From positions 1 to 10,156 of the forward strand of contig CAKOHL010000039.1 in NCBI GenBank assembly GCA_934085635.1: DNA of 10,156 bases, in the 5' to 3' direction. A model generated the notes under the pieces. The model saw only the letters and a list, made by a program, of their open reading frames with translations, had not been told where the DNA came from and ran no database searches. Each line of letters opens with the position of its first letter. Positions within the stretch are counted from its first letter, which is position 1. The position numbers were made by a program, and so were the translations under genes. This DNA is from an uncultured Bacilli bacterium (lineage in GTDB: Bacteria > Bacillota_I > Bacilli_A > RF39 > UBA660). Shown here one piece after another: positions 5,810 through 10,156 of the stretch.

Positions 5810-6508
5810 ATGAAAAAGAAAATATTTTTTGTTTTAAGTTTAATTTTGTGTTTAGTACTTGGTGGCGTATTTAGTTATTTTACTTTTAGTAAAACTGAAA
5901 AAATAAACGAATTACCTAAGCAAGAAAAATCTGAGGGATTAAGAGGAGTCTATGATATCGATAAAAATATAAATGAACTTACTATAGATAACTATTTGGA
6001 TAGAAGTGATGTAGTTTATAGAGATGTCAGAATGCTTGAAGATACGGCTACTTGGGAGAATAAAGGTGGAGAAAGAGATTTAACTGGTTTTGTTAGAGGC
6101 TTTGAAGTAATACCTTATGCATATTTGACTGAGTTTCCTAAGGAGTATGTAGATCAAAAGAAATCAGAAAATGTAACTGGTTTATATAAGGGTAAGACAT
6201 TATTTAGATTAGATGAGAATGGTAATTATGTATCTAATTATGAAGAGTCTATGGAAATACTAGAATATATTTTTCCAAAAGATAAATACATTTTTATAAT
6301 GTGCGGTGCTGGAGGGTACGCAAACTTTACTAAACAAATGCTAGTTAGTCTTGGATGGGATAAATCTAAAATATATAATGTTGGTGGATATTGGAATTAT
6401 TCTGGTAAAAATAGTATAAGTACTAAAGTTCAAGGTGAGAATAAGTGTGATTTTTCTAAAGTAGCATATCATAATATTGATTTTTCTAGATTAACTGAAA
6501 TTAAATAA
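5810..6508 (+). CDS. Membrane-anchored extracytoplasmic rhodanese-domain protein, paralog 1
   Basis: An N-terminal basic stretch and hydrophobic helix (residues 5-25, IFFVLSLILCLVLGG) form a signal anchor. The cysteine in LILC is not in a standard lipobox. The soluble part (about 45-232) carries rhodanese features: VVYRDVRML (68-76) as the first strand with the Asp-Val-Arg pair, and FIMCGAGGYANFTKQMLVSL (162-181) as the active-site loop and helix with Cys165. KIYNVGGYWNY (187-197) is the last strand, like the usual 'V..l.GG'. It probably acts on sulfur or cysteine persulfides outside the cell membrane. The loop CGAGGYA is glycine-rich and lacks the basic residue of thiosulfate sulfurtransferases, so substrate choice is uncertain. 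A second copy lies at 8117. The start is ATG 5810, 6 nt after AGGAG. The gene is monocistronic, with a strong terminator downstream. Confidence 0.8.
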   Translation: MKKKIFFVLSLILCLVLGGVFSYFTFSKTEKINELPKQEKSEGLRGVYDIDKNINELTIDNYLDRSDVVYRDVRMLEDTATWENKGGERDLTGFVRGFEVIPYAYLTEFPKEYVDQKKSENVTGLYKGKTLFRLDENGNYVSNYEESMEILEYIFPKDKYIFIMCGAGGYANFTKQMLVSLGWDKSKIYNVGGYWNYSGKNSISTKVQGENKCDFSKVAYHNIDFSRLTEIK

Positions 6509-6510
6509 AT

Positions 6511-6550
6511 AAAAAAACTATTAACAAAATTTAATGTTAATAGTTTTTTT
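6511..6550. terminator. Strong bidirectional terminator
   Basis: A perfect 16-bp stem (6511-6526 with 6535-6550) has an 8-nt loop. Seven A's lie at the outer left and seven T's at the outer right, so it works in both directions for the convergent rhodanese gene 1 and the ATPase gene. Confidence 0.88.
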
Positions 6551-6569
6551 ATAAGTTATAGAGTTTAGA

Positions 6570-7310
6570 TTAATCATTATTAAACATTCTTTCTTGCATA
6601 TTATCTGAGTTATCTAAATACATTTTGTAAAGTTTATAAATTTCTGTGTCTTTGTAACTTACTTCTTTAAAGTTATCATTTAAATCTAAAATCTTACCAT
6701 TTCTATAACTTATCAAAATAGGCGAGTGAGTTGATATTATAAATTGACTTCCTTTTTTAACAAGTTCATCTATAAGACATAAAAGGGATAATTGTCTTTG
6801 AATGGATAATGCTGCTTCAGGTTCATCTAAAATATATATACCATTTTCGGTAAATCTGTTTTGTACAAGTTTTAAAAAGGCTTCTCCGTGTGAACACTCG
6901 TGTAAGTTACCTCCGTATGATTTAAATAAAGAGTGAAATTTATCTTCTTTAACAAGTCTTTCTACTTCAGTCGAGAAATTATAAAAACTTTCTGCTCTTA
7001 AAAAGAATTTAGTTTTGGGTTTATTCTTAGTGATTATTTTTAAATATTCAGACAAACTAGATGTGGTATCTTTAGTTTCATAAATAAAATTTTGTGTTCC
7101 ACCTTCTTTAGGTAAACCTAAATTAATAGCAATTGCTTCAATAAAAGTTGACTTTCCTATACCATTTTCACCAATAAAAAATGTAACTGGAGAAGTAAGT
7201 TTCAATTTGTTAAAATTTTTAACTGCAGGTATGCTAAAAGGATAATTGTCATAATTATCAATCATATCTCTGTTCAAAATTATTTCACTAATAATAAGTT
7301 TACTATCCAT
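6570..7310 (-). CDS. Stand-alone ABC/AAA-type ATPase (COG3910-like)
   Basis: All motifs of an ABC-class ATPase lacking a membrane domain are present. Walker A is GENGIGKST (47-55). A signature-like ECSHGEAFLK (138-147) stands where transporters have LSGGQ. Walker B is GIYILDEPEAAL (157-168), and the switch histidine lies in ISTHSPILI (192-200). At 246 aa it is close to small predicted ATPases of the COG3910 type and related to the Rad50/OLD/RecF-like group, but it lacks a long coiled coil and a Toprim nuclease domain. It is probably cytosolic and hydrolyses ATP to drive a conformational change in an unknown partner. The start (ATG, complement of 7308-7310) follows AGAAGGT at 7314-7320. It is divergent from the pentapeptide-repeat gene and convergent with rhodanese gene 1. 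No transporter or nuclease gene is adjacent, so its partner is not evident. Confidence 0.85.
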   Translation of the reverse strand: MDSKLIISEIILNRDMIDNYDNYPFSIPAVKNFNKLKLTSPVTFFIGENGIGKSTFIEAIAINLGLPKEGGTQNFIYETKDTTSSLSEYLKIITKNKPKTKFFLRAESFYNFSTEVERLVKEDKFHSLFKSYGGNLHECSHGEAFLKLVQNRFTENGIYILDEPEAALSIQRQLSLLCLIDELVKKGSQFIISTHSPILISYRNGKILDLNDNFKEVSYKDTEIYKLYKMYLDNSDNMQERMFNND

Positions 7311-7330
7311 AATACCTTCTTTCTAGAAAT

Positions 7331-7359
7331 ATATTAACATTAAAAAATTAAAAAATCTA
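7331..7359 (-). promoter_or_regulatory. Candidate promoter of the ATPase gene
   Basis: On the minus strand TAATAT (7331-7336) is preceded by TGT, an extended -10 pattern, with TAGATT (7354-7359) 17 bp upstream. T-runs in between are natural in this AT-rich region. The leader would be very short, about 14 nt. Weak but consistent with other promoters here. Confidence 0.35.
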
Positions 7360-7377
7360 TATTATTAAATTAAATTG

Positions 7378-7396
7378 TGGTATAGTTTAGTAGGAG
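7378..7396 (+). promoter_or_regulatory. Extended -10 promoter with very short leader
   Basis: TGG plus TATAGT (7378-7386) gives an extended -10 element almost identical to the one at 483-491. The expected start is near 7393, within AGGAG (7392-7396), the ribosome binding site of the gene at 7404. The leader is therefore only about 11 nt. Confidence 0.5.
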
Positions 7397-7403
7397 TGTA
7401 GTT

Positions 7404-8027
7404 ATGAAAATAAATAATCCTAAAATAGCAAATTATGAAATGTCTTCATTTAATGAATGCATTATAAATAATGAATTTAACAAAGTTTTAATAAATGAAA
7501 ATAGTAATGACTTTTTAGACTTAACTGAATATACATTAGATGAGTGTATTTTTGAAAATATTAATTTTACAAATATAAATATTAATGATTTAGGACTTAT
7601 GGATGTAATATTTAGAAATTGTGATTTATCTAATAAACATTTTAATAACACTTTTTTAACGAGAGTAATTTTTGAAAATTGTAAGTTAGTTGGATTAACA
7701 TTTATAGATAGTTCACTTAAAGATATAAAAGTTATTAATTCAAATTGTAAATATATAAATTTTGGAGGGACTAATGTGGTGAATTTTGAAGCGAGAACTA
7801 GTGACTTAACCGAGGGTTCTTTTAACGAAAGCGTATTAAAAAATACTATTTTAAATAATGTGAATTTTACTAAAGCAAGTTTTTTAAATACTAATTTAAA
7901 AGATGTAGATTTTAGTACATCTATTATTGAAAATATATCTTTTGACATTAAGAGTCTTAATGGAATTATAATTAATAAATATGACGCTTCTAATATAGTA
8001 GGCGCTTTTAATGTGAAAGTGATTTGA
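7404..8027 (+). CDS. Pentapeptide-repeat protein, Qnr-like class
   Basis: The protein has the five-residue periodicity of pentapeptide repeats, with F or L at every fifth position. Examples are CIFENINFTNININDLGLMD (48-67) and ILNNVNFTKASFLNTNLKDVDF further on. These fold into a right-handed quadrilateral beta-helix. The 207-aa length and a C-terminal tail (LNGIIINKYDASNIVGAFNVKVI, marking the end of the protein) resemble Gram-positive chromosomal proteins distantly related to Qnr and MfpA. Those can mimic DNA and protect topoisomerases, but many family members have no known role. It is cytosolic: no signal or membrane helix. The start is ATG 7404, 7 nt after AGGAG. It is the only gene in the window ending in TGA. 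It lies divergent from an ATPase and directly before the regulatory element of rhodanese gene 2, with no clear terminator between. A long reverse-strand ORF over the same span is a shadow. Confidence 0.85.
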   Translation: MKINNPKIANYEMSSFNECIINNEFNKVLINENSNDFLDLTEYTLDECIFENINFTNININDLGLMDVIFRNCDLSNKHFNNTFLTRVIFENCKLVGLTFIDSSLKDIKVINSNCKYINFGGTNVVNFEARTSDLTEGSFNESVLKNTILNNVNFTKASFLNTNLKDVDFSTSIIENISFDIKSLNGIIINKYDASNIVGAFNVKVI

Positions 8028-8031
8028 CTCA

Positions 8032-8093
8032 ACCTATAGTTTAGTTTATTCAACTAAAGTTCTATATTATTTATTTACAATATATATTATGAT
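8032..8093 (+). promoter_or_regulatory. Conserved upstream element and -10 box of rhodanese gene 2
   Basis: 8032-8055 match 21 of 24 positions of the element at 5728-5751. Here the dyad is perfect: TTTAGTT (8040-8046), 5-nt spacer, AACTAAA (8052-8058). TATGAT (8088-8093) is the likely -10 box, again 32 bp after the 24-bp element. The -35 position at 17 bp spacing (8065-8070, TATTAT) is poor. The hairpin has no T-run and is not a terminator. AGGAGGG at 8101-8107 is the ribosome binding site. Confidence 0.6.
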
Positions 8094-8116
8094 TTATTCG
8101 AGGAGGGAAAAGAGAT

Positions 8117-8815
8117 ATGAAAAAGAAAATTATTTTAATTTTAAGTTTAATCTTATGTTTGGTAATAGGAGGGACTATAAGCTATTTTGTTTTTAGAAAT
8201 ACTAATAGTAAAAAGTATTTACCTGATAATTTGCCACTTCCAGAAGTTACTGGTGGAGAAAGAGGGATGCTTGGAATAGATAAAAATGTTAATGAGGAGA
8301 CTTTAGATAATTACTTAGGATATGAAGGTATAGTTTACAGAGATATGAGAATGCTTAAAGATCCTGGTAATTATGAGGCTATCGGTGGAGACTCTTATCT
8401 TTCAGGATTTGTTAAAGGTTTTGAAGTTGTACCTTATCCACTTTTAACTGAGGTTAAAGGATTACCTGAAGCTGTTGGAGATAGTTATAAAGGAAAAACA
8501 TTATTTAGTGTAGATAAAAATGGAAACTATGTTGCTAATTATAAAGAATCTATGGAATATTTAGAATATTATTTTCCGAAAGACAAAGTCATCTTCCTAA
8601 TGTGTGGTGGAGGAGGTTATGCTGGTATGACTAAAAACCTTCTTGTATCACTCGGATGGGATGAAAATAAAATTTATGATGTTGGTGGTTATTGGTTCTA
8701 TAATGGTAAAAATAATGTAGAAGTTAAGCAAACAAAAAATGGTAAAGTTACATATGATTTCTGGAAAGTAACTTATCACGATATTGATTTTGATAGTTTG
8801 ACAGAGGTTAAATAA
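8117..8815 (+). CDS. Membrane-anchored extracytoplasmic rhodanese-domain protein, paralog 2
   Basis: This is the same length (232 aa) as the protein at 5810 and matches it at well over half of the positions by eye, from the KKKI..ILSLILCLV signal anchor to the final SLTEVK. Key features are IVYRDMRML (72-80), FLMCGGGGYAGMTKNLLVSL (160-179) with Cys163, and KIYDVGGYWFYNGKNN (185-200). The active loop is CGGGGYA, again glycine-rich without a basic residue. The two proteins differ most in the juxtamembrane linker (27-47) and in the region of residues 110-125, which may tune partners. The predicted role is sulfur or redox handling at the outer face of the membrane. AGGAGGG stands 9 nt before the ATG. 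It is directly joined to a thioredoxin-fold lipoprotein gene (TAA then ATG with no gap), so the two are co-translated. Confidence 0.82.
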   Translation: MKKKIILILSLILCLVIGGTISYFVFRNTNSKKYLPDNLPLPEVTGGERGMLGIDKNVNEETLDNYLGYEGIVYRDMRMLKDPGNYEAIGGDSYLSGFVKGFEVVPYPLLTEVKGLPEAVGDSYKGKTLFSVDKNGNYVANYKESMEYLEYYFPKDKVIFLMCGGGGYAGMTKNLLVSLGWDENKIYDVGGYWFYNGKNNVEVKQTKNGKVTYDFWKVTYHDIDFDSLTEVK

Positions 8816-9277
8816 ATGAAAAAAGTATTTGGTTTATTAATCATACTTTTTATGGTAACTGGTTGCTTTAATAATAAAATTAATCAAAATGATGGAATAG
8901 AAAGAATTCATTTAACAGATAGTTATTATAATAAAGGTGAATTTATTGAAGTAAATGATTTAACTAATTTAGATAATGATACTTATGTAGTATTCGCATA
9001 TAATAATTTTTGTAATTTTAGTGTTCCTTGTGATAAGATTTTTGAAAGTTTTATGACAAAGTATGATATTGATTTTATTAAGATACCTTTTGATAAATTT
9101 AAAGAAACTTATTTATATAATGAAGTGAAATATGCTCCAAGTATTATCGTTGTAAGTGAAGGGAAAGTAATTGCTTATTTAGACGCTAATAAGGATGAAG
9201 ATTTAGATAAATATCAAGATGAAAAAGCATTTGAAAAGTGGCTTAATAATTATATTTATTTTACTAAGAAAAATTAA
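8816..9277 (+). CDS. Thioredoxin-fold lipoprotein
   Basis: The N-terminus is a lipoprotein signal: MKK, a hydrophobic core, and the lipobox VTGC with Cys17 as the lipidated residue. The mature part has a thioredoxin-like core: YVVFAYNNFCNFSVPC (57-72) as the first strand and active-site loop, DIDFIKIPFDKF (84-95) as the second strand, KYAPSIIVVSEG (105-116) with the likely cis-proline Pro108, and a C-terminal helix. The cysteines are Cys66 and Cys72, spaced C-x5-C instead of the usual C-x2-C. A normal dithiol disulfide exchange is therefore uncertain. It sits on the outer face of the membrane. Its ATG follows the TAA of rhodanese gene 2 without a gap, and its ribosome binding site (AGAGG, about 8802-8806) lies inside that gene, which indicates translational coupling. 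It probably exchanges sulfur or electrons with the rhodanese partner. A weak terminator follows. Confidence 0.82.
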   Translation: MKKVFGLLIILFMVTGCFNNKINQNDGIERIHLTDSYYNKGEFIEVNDLTNLDNDTYVVFAYNNFCNFSVPCDKIFESFMTKYDIDFIKIPFDKFKETYLYNEVKYAPSIIVVSEGKVIAYLDANKDEDLDKYQDEKAFEKWLNNYIYFTKKN

Positions 9278-9282
9278 AATTT

Positions 9283-9310
9283 AGTACTTAGATTAATTCT
9301 AGGTATTTTT
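9283..9310 (+). terminator. Rho-independent terminator, weak
   Basis: An 8-bp stem (9285-9292 with 9298-9305, one T-G pair) with loop TTAAT runs into TTTTT (9306-9310). It lies 6 nt after the stop of the thioredoxin-fold lipoprotein and ends the rhodanese 2 operon. Confidence 0.6.
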
Positions 9311-9336
9311 ATTTACTTTTATTTTTTTAAATTATT

Positions 9337-9355
9337 TGATAGAATGAATTAGGAG
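9337..9355 (+). promoter_or_regulatory. Extended -10 promoter and ribosome binding site of the HAD gene
   Basis: TGA plus TAGAAT (9337-9345) is an extended -10 element without a clear -35 box. Transcription would start near 9352, inside AGGAG (9351-9355), so the leader of the gene at 9365 is only about 13 nt, as at 7404. Confidence 0.45.
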
Positions 9356-9364
9356 AGTGATTTT

Positions 9365-10060
9365 ATGAGGCTACTTGCAAGTGATTATGATGATACTTTT
9401 TATTTGAGTGATGAGGGTATTAAAAATAATATTTTAAAAGTTAAAGGGTTTATGAAAAATAATATTTTTGTAATTGCTACAGGTAGAAGTTATCAAGAGT
9501 TTATAAAGAAAGATAAAATTTATCATATTCCTTATAATTATCTAATTATTAATCACGGGACTACTATTTTAAAGAATAATAAAATTATATATAGTAAATA
9601 TATTGATGAAAATATTTTAAAAGATTTGATAAATGATTTAAAGGTGGATAAGTGTGAATATTGCAGTTTTAGTAGTGAAAGTGATTTTGATACTAATGTG
9701 CTACCTAATAAAACTAATAAGATAAGAATTAAGTATTTTGATAAAGGGTTTGCAAAAAATATGAATGATCTTGTTAATGAAAAGTATTCTGATTATGTAA
9801 AATGTTATTATGTTTCAAAAGGATATGCTTTGGAAATAGTAAATAGAGTAGTTGACAAAAGCACGGCAATTGATTTTATAAGAAATCTTGAAGGTATTAA
9901 TAAGAGTGATGTTTTTGCAGTTGGAGATGGTGTTACCGACATGGGAATGCTTACTCTATTTAATGGCTATAAAATGAAAAATTCTGTTTATGAAATTAAG
10001 GATCTCGAAGTTTGTGAAGTAGATTCGGTCAGTGAATTAATAGATATGATATTAAAGTAA
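9365..10060 (+). CDS. HAD-superfamily phosphatase, Cof type (subfamily IIB)
   Basis: All four HAD motifs are present. Motif I is DYDDT (7-11), with Asp7 the nucleophile and Asp9 the general acid. Motif II is ATGRS (38-42), with Thr39. Motif III is the lysine in DKSTAI (Lys165), and motif IV is GDGVTDMGML (187-196), with Asp188 and Asp192 as metal ligands. A cap of about 80-155 lies between motifs II and III, as in type IIB (Cof) enzymes. At 231 aa it is slightly shorter than the usual 260-280, so the cap is compact. Expected activity is hydrolysis of a small phosphorylated metabolite, such as a sugar phosphate or cofactor phosphate, in the cytosol. The substrate cannot be assigned from sequence. 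The start is ATG 9365, with AGGAG 9 nt upstream. It is monocistronic, followed by a tRNA gene with its own promoter. Confidence 0.9.
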   Translation: MRLLASDYDDTFYLSDEGIKNNILKVKGFMKNNIFVIATGRSYQEFIKKDKIYHIPYNYLIINHGTTILKNNKIIYSKYIDENILKDLINDLKVDKCEYCSFSSESDFDTNVLPNKTNKIRIKYFDKGFAKNMNDLVNEKYSDYVKCYYVSKGYALEIVNRVVDKSTAIDFIRNLEGINKSDVFAVGDGVTDMGMLTLFNGYKMKNSVYEIKDLEVCEVDSVSELIDMILK

Positions 10061-10103
10061 TATTGCTTACCTAAGAAAGGTACTATACTTAAAAAGGCAA
10101 AAG

Positions 10104-10112
10104 TGCTATAAT
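10104..10112 (+). promoter_or_regulatory. Extended -10 promoter of the tRNA gene
   Basis: TGC followed by a perfect TATAAT (10104-10112) is an extended -10 element, with no strong -35 at 16-17 bp. Transcription would start near 10119, about 17 nt before the tRNA 5' end. Confidence 0.6.
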
Positions 10113-10113
10113 T

Positions 10114-10133
10114 ATCTAGGAAGTTTCCTAGAT
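10114..10133. repeat. Perfect 9-bp inverted repeat next to the tRNA
   Basis: ATCTAGGAA (10114-10122) and TTCCTAGAT (10125-10133) are perfect inverted arms with a 2-nt centre. The repeat ends 2 nt before the predicted tRNA 5' end and spans the expected transcription start. It could shape the precursor's 5' leader or be a protein site; it has no T-run and is not a terminator. Confidence 0.55.
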
Positions 10134-10135
10134 AT

Positions 10136-10156
10136 TGCCTCGTGGCCAAGTGGTAA
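10136..10156 (+). tRNA. Start of a tRNA gene, probably tRNA-Gln, cut by the window end
   Basis: TGCCTCG (10136-10142) is the 5' acceptor strand. It is followed by T8 and G9, then GCC and the D-loop AAGTGGTAA of a class I tRNA. U at position 1 is typical of bacterial tRNA-Gln, whose D arm in Firmicutes has the same GCCAAGYGGTAAGGC form. tRNA-Cys has a similar D arm but normally begins with G. The anticodon lies beyond the window, so the identity is provisional. Confidence 0.65.

Noticed and set aside
7433..8053. Long open reading frame on the minus strand opposite the pentapeptide-repeat gene
   Set aside because: It mirrors the repetitive pentapeptide gene, has a low-complexity hydrophobic product, no ribosome binding site or promoter, and overlaps the conserved regulatory element. 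It is a shadow.
8040..8058. TTTAGTT-N5-AACTAAA as a terminator of the pentapeptide gene
   Set aside because: No T-run follows, and the sequence is conserved at the same distance upstream of both rhodanese promoters, which fits an operator better.
10068..10082. TACCT-N5-AGGTA dyad after the HAD gene as a terminator
   Set aside because: Only 5 bp and no T-run follows.
1..10156. UGA read as tryptophan (mollicute code)
   Set aside because: Tryptophan is encoded by TGG throughout, and the pentapeptide gene ends in TGA at the place its family normally ends.

Overview
The window reads as a low-GC, Gram-positive (Firmicutes/Bacilli-like) chromosome segment. Base composition is strongly AT-rich, codons end in A or T, and starts carry strong GGAGG-type ribosome binding sites. 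Promoters often show extended -10 boxes (TGnTATAAT-like), and most gene ends have short AT-rich hairpins with T-runs. Tryptophan is encoded by TGG and at least one gene ends in TGA, so the standard bacterial code applies and a UGA=Trp mollicute is unlikely. No genus can be named from the sequence alone. No phage, transposase or CRISPR array is visible.

Layout, left to right. (1) 1-516: a decayed gene fragment that resembles a small DUF3592-like membrane protein split by a frameshift. (2) 517-1323: a multi-pass membrane protein of unknown function, closed by a terminator. (3) 1379-3306: a three-gene operon with its own promoter, encoding an unrecognised 232-aa protein, a HExxH metalloprotease-like protein and a small Xre-type DNA-binding protein. 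(4) 3297-5390: a LysR-type regulator divergent from a 38-aa small ORF and a PHP-fold protein that has lost nearly all of its metal-binding residues. The shared intergenic region has overlapping promoters and an LTTR-like dyad. (5) 5378-5656: a small zinc-ribbon (half DnaJ-type) protein on the minus strand.

(6) 5728-9310: an envelope redox/sulfur-type region. Two paralogous membrane-anchored rhodanese-domain proteins (5810-6508 and 8117-8815) each follow a nearly identical 24-bp element placed exactly 32 bp upstream of a TATGAT -10 box. The second paralog is directly followed by a thioredoxin-fold lipoprotein. Between the paralogs lies a divergent pair: an ABC/AAA-type ATPase (minus) and a Qnr-like pentapeptide-repeat protein (plus). 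(7) 9337-10156: a Cof-type HAD phosphatase, then the promoter and first 21 bases of a tRNA gene, probably tRNA-Gln, cut by the window end.

Two parts look functionally linked. The rhodanese paralogs and the Trx-like lipoprotein plausibly act together outside the membrane, under one regulator that recognises the shared upstream element. The LysR gene plausibly controls the divergent small ORF and degenerate PHP gene. The protease/Xre operon could be a self-regulated proteolytic switch. These functional links are inference; the gene arrangement and motifs are read directly.
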